Part shown: piece by piece, positions 1 to 11,474 of the stretch
Position numbering within the stretch: the stretch's first letter is position 1
Layout: each line of letters begins with the position of its first letter
From: Cryptomeria japonica
Lineage: Eukaryota; Streptophyta; Pinopsida; Cupressales; Cupressaceae
DNA length: 64,000 nt
Direction of reading: 5' to 3'
NCBI RefSeq assembly: GCF_030272615.1
Contig: NC_081412.1
Location: 543,202,335-543,266,334, forward strand
The notes under the pieces: model-generated
Database searches by the model: none
Told to the model about the DNA's origin: nothing
Seen by the model: only the letters and a program-made list of their open reading frames with translations
Made by a program: the position numbers and the translations under genes

Positions 1-59
1 GGAGAGAGATTATTTCCCCACAAGTGTAGGACAATGAGAATAATTACACAACTTCTAGA

Positions 60-560
60 GAGATATGACTCATAAAAGGCATATTGTTTCAAGTAATGTA
101 TACATCCTAATGAAGAAACAGACATGCGCTCGCATGAAGGATAACTTCATTCAAGAAAGGACATGAGGTTGTGAGTAACACAATGGAAGAGGTAATTTTC
201 AGAGAGAGAGAAAGAAGAAGATTTACAAAAGTTCTCTAAATAGAGATTATTCATAATAGACATACAGTTTCAGGGAAGGAGAAAATCCCACTCATGAAAT
301 AGACATGCACTTGTATGAAGGAAAACTCCATGAAAGAAAGGACATCAAGTTTATGAATAATGAAATAGAAGAGATAATTGTAAAAGAGAGAGAAAGAAGA
401 AGAAGGTTCATAAAGGTTCTCTAAATAGAGATTATTCATAATAGACGTACTATTTCAAGAAAGGAGAAGATCCCACTCACAGAACAGACATGAGCTCGCA
501 TAAAGGAATACTCCATGCCACAAAGGACATCAAGTTATGAATAATATACTCCATAAAGAA
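60..560. repeat. Tandem repeat, period about 183 bp
   Basis: About 2.7 diverged copies. The landmark GACATG followed by a 'cat(a)aagg' block recurs at 121, 302 and 487 (steps 181 and 185). The block with TTCATAATAGAC recurs at about 248 and 430. It lies in the interior of LARD-A copy 1, downstream of gag. Confidence 0.7.
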
Positions 561-829
561 AATAGTGAAACCTTAGAAAGAGAAAAATGAATATTCTTGC
601 CCCCCAAGAATAGAGGCAAGAATAAATAGACTATTATGTTTCTCACTAAGTATGATTACACCTGAAATTGTACCATGAAGAATGACAAGGAGCCCCCAAT
701 AAGTAGGCTAACTAGGTCACATAGTGAGGAGCAACATAATAGAAACTTGAATGTTATTTTAAATGATCATGATGAATATGCCATTCATTATTAGATGTTA
801 TTTTTAAAATGCCTGAATCAATTCAATGT

Positions 830-1985
830 TGTATTTGTGTTTTCAAATCTTGACACTCATTAGTAGAATGGCCATGGGTTTGATGATATTTACAAAAAGA
901 AGAAATACTAGAATATTGTTTATGTTTTCTTCTTCATTTAGGACAAAGAGGAGATATTAATTTAGAATTTAGAAGATTTGTCAACACATGTTCTTGTTGT
1001 AATTCAAAATTAGAATGAGAAGGTTTGGTTTTATAAGATAATGGAGAAGAAGATGTGGACAAAGGAAAGTATGAATTCTTATGACTTTGTCGCTCACATT
1101 CAAACATTTGTCCATTGCATCCATGTGTATGTTCAAAGGAAGGTTCACTCTTAGGGGGAACTGGATTGAAGCTTAAAGAGGCCCAATCAATTTCAAGATT
1201 TGTGTTAAGAGAAAAATTTGGAATGTGAAATTCAGGTATCTTAGACTTTCTAGAAAAGGTAGGAGTGAAATCTAAGGACCCCCAATCATACTCTAAGAGT
1301 TCTTCTTTAGGAACTTCTTTGGTAGGAGATGGGGTATTTGAGTGGATTGAAGAGAGGATCATATGAACTAAGAAAGAATATGATGCTTCACTTATGTTCT
1401 CATCAACTACCTCATTAGTATATGTGTAAGGCACATAATGATAATCAGGAAGAATTCTTGGTTTCCTAGGAATATGAATGGAATTGATTTGATTATTGTT
1501 AGGCTCTTGATTTTTGGGAGAGAGAGCATTATGATGAGAAATAATATCATCCTCTTTTTCTAAGGTATCTTTATGTTCAAGACACTCATTAGAAAAAAGA
1601 CTATCATATGTAATTAATGCTTCATCTCTAGAGGGAAGATCATGAAAAGAAGGTATGGTATCATTAGGATAAGTAGCCATAATATCATCCTCTTGCACCA
1701 AATAATCCTTATGATTGAGGTAATTTGTAGGAGAAGAAGGAACACAATTCTCCAAAGATTCATCTTTAGGAGGGAAAAAGGGATATCTTTGAAAGAAGTC
1801 TCCATATTCGCTTTTTGCACCAATGTGCCCTCATTAATGAGATTAATGTTGGGAGAGGGTAAATCGTAACTATGAATGAAAGGGAGAACTAAACTATCAT
1901 AATATGCATTAAAGGGAACATCATGAACATCTTTAATGTAACTCAAAATTGAATTAGAAAAATAAGATAAGAGCATCATATTCAT
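830..1985 (-). pseudogene. Broken gag-like ORF of LARD-A copy 1
   Basis: Read on the minus strand, an N-terminal stretch (1985 to about 1770) shifts frame near 1770 into a 273-codon open stretch (1755-934) rich in Ser, Pro, Glu and Asn, then meets a stop at 934. Continuing in the same frame past the stop gives CKYHQTHGHSTNEC followed by a Leu-Lys-rich tail. This is the C-x2-H-x4-H-x4-C variant knuckle seen in plant gypsy gag proteins. No protease or RT follows in the 830 bp left in the window. Family-level function is assembly of virus-like particles. This copy cannot be translated whole because of the frameshift and stop. Confidence 0.6.
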
Positions 1986-2943
1986 TGATGATCAAACAAA
2001 AATAATGTTCACCCCATGCATGCATAGAAAATTTAATAAAGGAGGGAAAATGGAATTTGAACTGCAAATTTGAAATTTCAATTTTGAAATTTGAATTTGA
2101 ATTTGTGAAATTTGAATTTGTGTTTGACCTTAGAGGGTGTTAAAACTGGTAAAGTAAGCCAATTATCTAGATTTAAGCAAAAAAAACAGAGGCAATTTCG
2201 TCTCCTAAAATTTTAGGAAAAAAGTCAAGGACAGTGGCGAAAGTGCACAGGGTACGACCAACTTTTTTTGAAATTTTCAGGGATGATAGGTATTATGATA
2301 TTATTGTAGAATCCAAAAATACGGTTGATTTGGAGATGTCTAGATCCATCAAATTCGCAGTCAAAGGTTGAAAATATAAAGATCTTAAAAATTAGGGTTT
2401 TATGATTTAACCACTGAATTTTTCAGAATAAAGAGACAGAGTTGAATTGCAATTTTGAAATAGAAATCAGATTTGAAACAAGTAATTAAAAGTTTACACT
2501 TCACAAGCTTAATTTTCTCAAAATGAAAAATTAGGGCTTTTATGCAATTAACCTCTAAAATTTGCAAATAGATTAAACTTGGAAATGAAAATTTGAAATC
2601 CAAAGTACAATTAATCAAATCTAATAATAAGAAATCAGAAATAATATTTAATACGTCGGGTTCACCAAAATGTAAAGTGGAAAATATGATCCTATTGACT
2701 CACCACCTAGGAGAGAGAAAGGAAGCCACTAGGATGATTTTCACTTGGAGGAACTCTACATTAAAAAGAGGGGCTTGAATCCACTAGATCCAAATCCAAG
2801 GGAAACGAGGATGTGAATTCCAAGTGGATTGCAAAGGTTGAAGTATGATTTACCCTCTTTTGGAAATGAGAAAGTTGACTTGTTGACTATATGGAAAAGA
2901 GAGAGAAAATGAGTGAAATTAGAAAAAAGACTATCATATGTAA

Positions 2944-3315
2944 TTAATGCTTCATCTCTAGAGGGAAGATCATGAAAAGAATGTATGGTATCATTAGAAT
3001 AAGTAGGCATAATATCATCCTCTTGTACCAAATAATCCTTATGAGGGAGGTAATTTGTAGGAGAATAAGGAACATAATTCTCCAAAGATTCATCTTTAGG
3101 AGGGAAAAAGGGATATCTTTGAAAGAAGTCTCCATATTCCCTTTTTGCACCAGTGTGCCCTCATTAATGAGATTAATGTTGGGAGAGGGTAAATCATAAC
3201 TATGAATGAAAGGGAGAACTAAACTATCATAATATGCATGAAAGGGAACATCATGAATATCTTTAATGTAACTCAAAATTGAATTAGAAAAATAAGATAA
3301 GAACTTCATATTCAT
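2944..3315 (-). pseudogene. Duplicated gag-like 5' fragment
   Basis: This is the second copy of the gag N-terminal segment, produced by the 1330-bp tandem duplication. It differs from the first copy (1614-1985) at a few residues, for example DIHDVPFHAYY against DVHDVPFNAYY. The fragment runs directly into duplicated LTR sequence at about 2920, so it has no downstream gag and cannot encode a complete protein. Confidence 0.6.
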
Positions 3316-3983
3316 TGATGATCAAACAAGAATAATGTTCACCCCATGCATGCATCGAAAATTTAATAAAGGAGGGAAAATGGAATTTGAATTGCAAATT
3401 TGAAATTTCAATTTTAAAACTTGAATTTGAATTTGTGAAATTTGAATTTGTGTTTGACCTTAGAGGGTGTTAAAATTGGTAAAGTGCACCAATTATCTGG
3501 ATTTAAGCAGAAAAAACACAGGCAATTTCGTCTCCTAAAATTTTAGGAAAAAAGTCGAGGACAATGGTGAAAGTGAATAGGGTCCGACCAACTTCTTTTG
3601 AAATTTTCAGGGATGATAGGTATTATGATATTATTGTAGAATCCAAAAATACGGTTGATTTGGAGATGTCTAGATCCATCAAATTCGCAGTCAAAGGTCG
3701 AAAATATAAAGATCTTAAAAATTAGGGTTTTATGATTTAACCATTGAATTTTTCAGAATAAAGAGACAGAGTTGAATTGCAATTTTGAAATAGAAATCAG
3801 ATCTGAAATAAGTAATTAAAAGTTTACACTTCACAAGCTTAATTTTCTCAAAATGAAAAATTAGGGCTTTTATGCAATTAACCTCTAAAATTTGCAAATA
3901 GATCAAACTTGGAAATGAAAATTTGAAATCCAAAGTGCAATTAATCAAATCTAATAATAAGAAATCAGAATTAATATTTAATA

Positions 3984-3997
3984 CGTCGGGTTCACCA
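3984..3997 (-). other. Primer binding site, LARD-A copy 1
   Basis: Immediately inside the LTR the minus strand reads TTT then TGGTGAACCCGACG. The TGG start complements a tRNA CCA tail, as expected of a primer binding site, and the same motif lies inside the LTR of copy 2 (5781-5794). It is not the initiator-Met site used by the Copia elements in this window, and I cannot name the primer tRNA. A second copy of the motif at 2654-2667 comes from the tandem duplication. Confidence 0.65.
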
Positions 3998-4000
3998 AAA

Positions 4001-5198
4001 TGTAAAGTGGAAAATATGATCCTATCGACTCCCCACCTAGGAGAGAGAAAGGAAGCCACTAGGATGATTTTCACTTGGAGGAACTCTACATTAAAAAGAG
4101 GGGCTTGAATCCACTAGATCCAAATCCAAGGGAAACAAGGATGTGAATTCCAAGTGGATTGGAAGGGTTTAAGTATGATTTACCCTCTTTTGTAAATGAG
4201 AAAGTTGACTTGTTGACTATATGGAAAAGAGAGAGAAAATGAGTGAAATGAGGAGCTACCGGTTCGAGATCGCATTGTAAATTTGGATCTGAGCTAATTA
4301 GACCGATACGGATTTGCCTTGCCAATTTGGAGAAAAATCAGTAGGACCGTGGTGGGAATGTACATGGTCCTCCACAAAATCTGTGAAATGAAAAGGGTTC
4401 TTCTATCTCTGCAAATGAAGTCCAAACCTACAATTATAGCTGTGCACCTGCAACCTAGAGACGAAAAAGAGAGGAAAAGAGGTTGTGGATAGGGGTTTTC
4501 CTCAGTCAAACCCCAGTTGAAGAATTAACCTTGAAAGAAAGTAATTGTGAATGTTGGAATGTAAATAATGGAAATGTATACCTTGTAGATCTGCAACTTG
4601 TTGATGATGATTTATTTTCTTCTTGAATGTAATAAAAAATGTTGTATGAAATGGCATGTAACATGACAAAACCGTAACACACATACATGCTTTCAAATGA
4701 ATGTTGAAATATTACTCCAATGGATGAATGAAGAAGACTTGAATGCTTGAATGCTTGATGATGTATATCTTTGCCTATGCTTTCTTATCATCCCTTTGCT
4801 TCAATTTTGCCTTCCATTCCTCCTTATGCAAATGAGAAAACAAACTCCCTTTTATACATACCTCTTGAAGATTAATTCATCTCATAAAAGGCTGACATCG
4901 GGGATATTTAGGCTCCCAAAGTGCAGATGGGGCCAGGAGGACCTATCTTGGGGCCACCCTAAGAGGGTAGTACAAGGGCTCCATGCCCCTATCCAAGGGG
5001 GTTAGGGGCACCACACCCCTATCTTGCCCTATCTTGGGGCCCAGACAGGGTCTTAAGTCTATATCAGGGCTCAAACATGAAGGCGACAAGGGGTGAAAAT
5101 GCAGAAATAGATCTTGGTTGGGGAAGAACATGTCGTCGCCGAGGTGAGGACCTAAAATGTGGTTAAAGTTGCAAGAGGCACAATTTTAGGACACTACA
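4001..5198 (-). repeat. 5' LTR of LARD-A copy 1
   Basis: On the minus strand it begins TGTAGTGTCC and ends CCACTTTACA, so it has TG...CA ends. It is 1198 bp long against 1171 bp for the LTR at 10304-11474, and the two can be followed base by base, including the segment around 4490-4560 that reads as the reverse complement of 5215-5300. The end next to the interior is followed by the primer site. Its outer end at 5198 touches the interrupted LTR of copy 2. Confidence 0.88.
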
Positions 5199-5777
5199 TA
5201 CATTTTCATTGTTTACATTCAAGCATTTGCAATTACTTTCTTTCAAGGTTGATTCCTCAACTGGGGTTTGACTGAGGCAAACCCCTATCCACAACCGTTC
5301 TTCCTTTTTTTTTTGTGTGTGTAGGTAGCAAGTGTGTGGATGTATTTTCAAATTTGGACTCCATTTGTAGAGACGGAGAAACCCTTTTCGTTTTGTGGGT
5401 TTTTTGGAGGACCATGTACACTTTCACCATGGTCCCAATTAATTTTCTCCATATTTGTAGGGCAGACTTATCAATCTAATTAGCTCATATCTGAAGTTAC
5501 AACATGATCCCGAACCGGTAGCTCCTCATTTCACTCATTTTCTCTCTTTGTTCCACATAGTCAACAAGTCAACTTTCCTATTTACAAAAGAGGGTAAAAC
5601 ACACTTAAACCCTTGTAATCGACTTGGAGTTCACATCCTTGCATCCCTTGGATTTGGATCTAGTGTATTTAAGCCCCTCTTTTGAATGTAAAGTTTCCCC
5701 CAAGTGAAAACCATCCTAGTGACTTCCTTTCTCTCTCCTAGGTGGGGAGTCACTAAGGTTCAATTTTCCACTTTACA
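5199..5777 (+). repeat. Interrupted 5' LTR of LARD-A copy 2
   Basis: This segment aligns with 10896-11474 of the 3' LTR and both are 579 bp. It starts TACATTTTCATT exactly where the neighbouring minus-strand LTR ends, so it is the distal part of an LTR split by insertion. It ends CACTTTACA followed by the primer site. If the insertion made a 5-bp duplication it should be TACAT (5199-5203), repeated on the far side of copy 1, outside the window. Confidence 0.85.
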
Positions 5778-5780
5778 TTT

Positions 5781-5794
5781 TGGTGAACCCGATG
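5781..5794 (+). other. Primer binding site, LARD-A copy 2
   Basis: TGGTGAACCCGATG lies 3 bp inside the LTR end. It differs at one base from the site in copy 1. The conserved TGG start and position support a minus-strand DNA primer site; the tRNA is not identified. Confidence 0.6.
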
Positions 5795-6416
5795 TCTTAC
5801 ACATTAATTTTGATTTCTTATTATTAGATTTGATTAATTGCTATTTCAATTTCAAATTTTCATTTCCAAGTTTGATGTATTTGCAAATTTTAGAAGTTAA
5901 TGGCATAAAAACCCTAATTTTTCATTTTGAGAAAATTAAGCTTGTGAAGTGTAAAATTTTAATTACTTGTTTTAGATCTGATTTCTATTTCAAAATTGCA
6001 ATTCAAATTTGTCTCTTTATTCTGAAAATTCAATGGTTAAATCATAAAACCCTAATTTTTAAGATTATTCTATTTTCGACCTTTGACTGCATGTTTGATT
6101 GATCTAGACATCTCCAAACCAGCTATTTTTTTGGGTTTCGCATTAAAATCATAATTTCTATCATCCTTGAAAATTTTCAAAAAAATTTGGTCGGACCAAG
6201 TGTACTTTTGCCAATGTCCTCGACTTTTTTCCAGAAATTTCGGGAGACGGTGTTGACTATATTTTATGCTGAAATCCAAAAAATCGGCATACTTTATCAA
6301 TTTTAGCACCTTCTAATGTCAAACACAAATTCAAAATTCATCAAATTCAAATCTTACATAAACAGGTCCTAATTTTAGATCTTCTTTAAATTCAGATTTT
6401 AACTAAGAGACTTTCA

Positions 6417-7836
6417 ATGGTAATTAATAAATTGGATTTACTTGCTCTTTCGCATATGACTACATTGATTTTTGCATATATTTACTACAATCATTTGTCG
6501 AATAAGAGTTTATTTCATTTCCTGTTGCTTCTCTTTATTCATAGCACTTGGTCATATTGTGTTGTTGGGATTTCCAAATTATTTTCTTTTCAATTAGATC
6601 TCAAAGATTTCATATATCATTTATGTTGCATTATGGTGATGTTGTTAACAAAATGTATTTCCTATGTCAATCACCTTAAATCTTTTGTAGATATTAAACC
6701 TAGAGATCCTAATCTTTGTACCTCTCCTAGGGTATCTTGTGTGGATGAGATGAGACCTAATGCTTTAACTAATGATCTCTTTAAAAAAGAGCAAGCATTG
6801 GAAAGTAACATGAATCCATCTTCTTCTCATACACATACCCTTGAGCAAGGGGGTCAAAATGAAATCATCAACATTCTTACATCTTTAGATCCTCCTTATT
6901 CTCCTAAGACCTATCTTCAACATCAAAGTATAGGTAGGGAGGATGATGTCATGCATTTTACTCATGACCTTTCCCCTCGCATAGAAATAACTAAAAATGA
7001 GCTTTTAGATGATGAAGATGTTCCTCCCAAATCTTCGAAAATGGATAAGCTTGATAAAGGAAAATAGATTGTCATTTCACATGATACACCTTCTTCATCT
7101 ACAAATCCTTTCCTTCCTCCTTACACATCATATTTTAAATAAATTCAGGGCCCTGTTCCTCCACCTAGTCAATTGCAACATTTGTATAGTTATGGATTTC
7201 ATATAATTACATAACAAAGTTTTAAAGGACAAGGAATTGGGAAATTTGACCATGGAATTCGTGTCCCTATAAATCTTCCCACACAAACTACTACAAGAGG
7301 CCTAGGAAGTGTTACCCCTCTTTCTATGGATGAACTCCTTAGGCTCCAAAACTTTAAATATTATCTCCAAAAACAATAAATCAAAAGAGCACGTAAGAAT
7401 TCTTCTTCTTCAAAGAATCCTTTTTGTTCATTTCACCAAACCCATGATCACAATATTGATGATTGCCCTAATTTTCAAAAATCTATTCAAGATGGCATAG
7501 ATAGTGGCAAAATTAGAATTGTCGATAATGAAACTTCTTCTTCTAATAGACTCTCTCCTTTATGCCAAGATGATACTTACCATCTTGACAGATTAGCTGC
7601 AAGAATCTATTGGAGATTGAAATATGACAAGAACATTTCCTTTCCTCCTCAAAATAAAAATAAAAATCTTAAGAAAGTGAAAGGTATTGAATATTGCATT
7701 TTTCATGATTAATATTCACATTCTCTTGGAAAATGTTATGCATTTAAGAAATTTTTTCAGCTGCAATATGATCTTGCAAAAACATTTCTCACAATAGATC
7801 TAGCTGTATTTCTTGGTAAAAGCATAGTGCCTTAGC
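6417..7836 (+). pseudogene. Broken gag-like region of LARD-A copy 2
   Basis: An open stretch of 216 codons (6417-7067) starts with hydrophobic residues and ends in an acidic tail (ELLDDEDVPPKSSK). It is followed by several stops and frame changes. Two zinc-knuckle-like motifs remain downstream: CSFHQTHDHNIDDC at about 7424-7475, and CIFHD.YSHSLGKC at about 7694-7740, the latter containing a stop. Both have the C-x2-H-x4-H-x4-C spacing of gypsy-type gag. The protein is not recoverable as one frame. I infer gag ancestry from the motifs and from position after the primer site, not from whole-length similarity. Confidence 0.55.
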
Positions 7837-10285
7837 ACTTCTTTTCCCTTCATGTTTCTCTTCACCCTATGATATAACTATCCTATTTAACGGGAGTTGT
7901 TTATCATTTGTGGTGGTGTTGTTTCAATTTTACATACTTTGGGGCAGCAACGTGAAGTCCATTTTCCTTCTTATTTCTATACACTTGTCTTTGTGTTTGT
8001 ACATTATTCATTATTATATATCTTTTCTAGAATAAGAATCATTCCTATGTGAGCATATAATTGTTTTTCGGTTTCTTTTCTAAAGAGAAGCTTCTTTAAT
8101 GGGTAGTGCCCTTCTTCTCTTTCTTTCATTCTCTTGGAAAATGTCTCTTTTCTATGGTTGTGATTATTCTCAAGCATGATATGCCTCCTTGCATGGAATG
8201 ATCTCTTGAGAAGTGCATAATCCTTCCTTTAGAGAATTTGTTCCATTAGGAAGGCATATCACTTGAAAATAAGCACCATTGGAAAATGTGTACTCCTTTT
8301 CCCCTTGTCCTTCTTACTTGGGGGGCAAGGAGTTTCACTCCTATCCCTTTCTCTCTATCTCATGTATAACTATTTCCTTTAGGGGCTGCATTTTTCATAT
8401 ATGATTATCATTTCTATATGCTTAATCCCCCTTGGGGAATATGTGATGCTTTTTCTCTCTTCCTATTCAAATATTACCACTTCTTGAGACATGTATTTTA
8501 CATATACTAATGTCTTTTCTTGCAGGCATTCATGAAAGTACATTATGAATTTGATTATGTTAATCTATCTCTAGAAGATTGTGTACACTATTCTCATTGG
8601 CCCTACACTTGGGGGGCAATGATCTCTCTCTCTCTCTCTTTCTCTATGGATCCACTTTGCCCTATTTTATGGATGGTGTGAGCTTTATTACTTGATGTCA
8701 TTCCTTGTGTGAAATTGTTGGTGGTTTTCTCAGGGGTTGTCTCTCATACAAGAGGTGTAAGTCCTTGACTACAACCTATTTCACACTTGGTAATGTAAAT
8801 CTATGATAAATTCACCCATCCCTTTGGGGTATAAAAGTGATTCATCCCTCATCAAGAATCCCTTTCACCTAGGAATAGGAGGAAAGATTGCATTCTTGTT
8901 CTCTCCTTTTCTTTTTTCTAGAAGATGTTATATTTGTCTAAGAAAACCCCTCTTGTGGGGTATATGTCTTTTGAACAAAGATCTCTTCTCCTCCAAGAAT
9001 CTCCTTTACACTTACAACAAGATATCTCTTCTCAACTATCTTATTCTTGCTTGAAGAGTATTCCCTCTCTTGCTTGGATTTATGGTATTGTTGTATAATG
9101 GATATCTTCTTTGTGATAAAGGTAGGTATCCTTGTTCTAATTTCTTTAAGATATCAACATTAAACTATGTTGACATCTTAATGGGGGGGCACCCACATTT
9201 CTCCTTTGTACCATACTTCTCTCATGCATTATACAGTGGGACATTCTTGGAACTAGAGGGAAGCCTCTTAGAGCAAGGTGTCATCACTTTTCTTGTATAG
9301 TGGGACATTCTTGGAACTAGAGGGTGGCCTCTTAGAGAAAGTTGTCATCACTTTTCATTTATAGTGGGACATTCTTGGAACAAGACGAAAGCTTCTTAGA
9401 GAAAGATGTCGTCACTTTTATCTTGTACAGTGGGTCATTCTCAGAACCAGAGCGCAGACTCTTAGAGCGAGATGTCTTCACTTCTTCTTTTCTTGTACAA
9501 TGGGTCATCCTTGGAACCAGAGCATAGAATCTGAGAGCAAGATGACACCACTTTTCTCCTATGCAGGGTGATTATTCTTGGAACCAAAGCACACACTCTT
9601 AGAGAGAGATATCATGCCTTTCTTAACACTTATACTATACATTCCATAACAGGTTGTAGCGTACTTGGTCATAGACTCCTATGAGGCGCTCTGAACCTCG
9701 CTTGCACACACACACTTGAGGTTGGGTGGAACTTACATGGATCACCCATACAGACTCTGGGGGATAGATTTCCATTTCCTTCTCTTCATGGATCACCTAG
9801 TTTTAGGGGCGAGGTGTCCATGGTTTCTCTCTTGTTCACCTTTCTTCTCATGGATCACCAAAGTTTGTATTCATGTCCTCTATCTCCTTCCTCTCATGAA
9901 CCCATATTTTTTCTATTGATGGTTCATGGATGATGTCAACTTTGCTCTTTTATGTGATCACTTGTGTTTATGTGATGGTATTGGTGTTTGTGTCTTGATT
10001 AGTTATTGAGACATTTGAATATCAAGGTCTCTTTGGCTAGTTGTTTTGTCATCTTGTGTCTTGTTTTTTTTGTGTCTTTTGTGCTTTTTTTTGTTTTATG
10101 CGTCTTGTTCCTTTTTGTTTTGTGTACTCTTGTATATGTTTGAGTGAGTTAATATCCTAGTATTGGGGGCTTCTATTCCTCAAGATTAGTGACATCTTAT
10201 ACTCCTTGTGGTATTTCTCCGCATCTCTCATCTTCATCTTTATTTATTCTACTTTACTGATAGTATTGGTGTAAGTCATACTCCC
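7837..10285 (+). other. Non-coding interior of LARD-A copy 2
   Basis: About 2.4 kb without a credible coding region; frames are short and broken. It contains T- and CT-rich stretches, a (TC)n run near 8622-8643, repeated phrases around runs such as CTTGGGGGGCAA (8318 and 8610) and the 62-66-bp minisatellite described separately. In autonomous relatives pol would occupy this place. Confidence 0.6.
9230..9625 (+). repeat. Minisatellite, six units of 62-70 bp
   Basis: Units start near 9231, 9296, 9360, 9426, 9496 and 9560. Each carries a version of CAGTGGGACATTCTTGGAAC, then 'agag...cctcttagag' and a 'gtcatcactttt' end. The copies drift steadily from first to last, as expected of an old array. 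It lies inside LARD-A copy 2, ahead of the 3' LTR. Confidence 0.85.
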
Positions 10286-10303
10286 GCTAAAGTGGGGGCT
10301 AAA
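10286..10303 (+). other. Polypurine tract, LARD-A copy 2
   Basis: GCTAAAGTGGGGGCTAAA sits directly before the TGTAGTG start of the 3' LTR, the expected position for plus-strand DNA priming. A nearly identical tract at about 34232-34248 marks the end of a related relic. Confidence 0.8.
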
Positions 10304-11474
10304 TGTAGTGTCATAAAATTATGACCCTATCAATTTTAACCACATTCGAAGTCCTCACCTTGGTGATGACACCCTCCTTCCTGGCAAAGACCCTTCTCTG
10401 CTTGGACCCCTCCTTGCTCGGGCCTTTTCTTTGCTTCCAGACCCTATCCAGAGACTAAAATAGGGCAGGACAAGGGCATGGTGCCCCTGTCTCCACCTCT
10501 TATGGTGGCCCTATGTTGGGTTTTTCCAGGTTTCCTATGCATAATCCGACTTCGGGGTTTACAATTCTTCTTTGTCAGCCTTTGGTGATTGAAAATTAAT
10601 CCTTGAGGTATTTATAAAAGGAGATTCAATTCTGTCATTTGAGAGGAGGATGATAGGGGATAACATACAAGAATTCAAGGAGAGGGTCCTCATTATCATC
10701 ATCAAGCATTCAAGTCTTCAAGAATATTTCAAGTCTTCTTCTTAATTCATCCATTGGAGCAATATTACAACATTCATTTGAAATCATGTGTGTGTGTTAG
10801 GTTTTTGTCATGTTACATGCCATTTCATGCAACACTTGTGATTCCATTCAAGAAGCAAAGTGATCATCATCAACAAATTATAGATCTACAAGGTATACAT
10901 TTTCATTATTTACATTCAAGAATTTGCAATTACTTTCTTTCAAGGTTGATTCCTCAATTGGGGTTTGACTGAGGCAAACCCCTATCCACAACCCTTTTTC
11001 CTTTCTTTTCTATGTGTAGGTTGTAGGGGTGCAGCTATATTTTCAGATTTGGACTCCATTTGTAGAGACCGAGAAACCCTTTTTGTTTCGCGGATTTTTT
11101 GGAGGACCATGTACACTTTCACCATGGTCCCAATGAATTTTCTCCAGATTTGCAGGGAATATTCTTATCAATCTAGATAGCTCAGATCCAAAGTTACAAC
11201 GCGATCCCAAACCAGTAGCTCCTCATTTCACTCATTTTTTCTCTTTGTTCCACATAGTCAACAAGTAAACTCTCCTATTTAAACAACAGGGCAAAACAAA
11301 CTTCAACCCTTGTAATCCACTTGGAATTCACATCCTTGCCTCCCTTGGATTTTAATCTAGTGAATTCAAGCCCTTGTTTTGAATGTAAGGTTTTCCCGAA
11401 GTGAAAACCATCCTAGTGACTTCCTTTCTCTCTCCTAGGTGGGGAGTCACTAGGGTTCAATTTTCCACTTTACA
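10304..11474 (+). repeat. 3' LTR of LARD-A copy 2
   Basis: 1171 bp, beginning TGTAGTGTCA after the polypurine tract and ending CCACTTTACA. It matches the minus-strand LTR at 4001-5198 along its full length and the residual 5' LTR at 5199-5777. Confidence 0.9.

Larger units (their letters stand above)
1590..4249. repeat. 1330-bp tandem duplication within LARD-A copy 1
   Basis: Positions 1590-2919 and 2920-4249 are two tandem copies at a constant offset of 1330 bp with only scattered mismatches. Each unit holds the inner 249 bp of the LTR, the primer site, the leader and the start of the gag-like ORF. The novel joint at 2918-2921 (GAAAT next to TAGAAAA) joins LTR sequence directly to gag sequence and shows 2 bp of microhomology (AT). 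This points to illegitimate recombination or template slippage, possibly during reverse transcription. Confidence 0.9.
1..5198 (-). mobile_element. LARD-A copy 1, pol-less LTR retrotransposon (partial)
   Basis: This is the 5' part of an LTR retrotransposon on the minus strand; its 3' half lies beyond the left edge. In minus-strand order it has an LTR (5198 to 4001), a primer site (3997-3984), a leader and a broken gag-like ORF with a zinc motif. Nothing resembling protease, integrase or reverse transcriptase follows. The LTR, primer site and gag organisation match the plus-strand element at 5199-11474, so the two are copies of one family. The right end abuts a truncated LTR of that second copy, which shows that copy 1 inserted into copy 2. 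Lack of pol makes it non-autonomous (LARD class); the family name used here is only a label. Confidence 0.8.
5199..11474 (+). mobile_element. LARD-A copy 2, pol-less LTR retrotransposon
   Basis: Plus-strand LTR element with a truncated 5' LTR (5199-5777), primer site (5781-5794), broken gag-like ORF (about 6417-7836), a long non-coding interior with a minisatellite (9230-9625), a polypurine tract (10286-10303) and a full 3' LTR (10304-11474). There is no protease, RT, RNase H or integrase, so it depended on another element. Its 5' LTR lacks the first 592 bp because LARD-A copy 1 inserted there. The missing piece should lie beyond the left edge of the window, together with this element's outer target duplication; the base run just outside the 3' LTR is GGAAT. 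Confidence 0.82.

Noticed and set aside
9230-9625. A CRISPR-like repeat array
   Set aside because: Whole units repeat with gradual drift and there are no unique spacers; this is a minisatellite in a plant retrotransposon.
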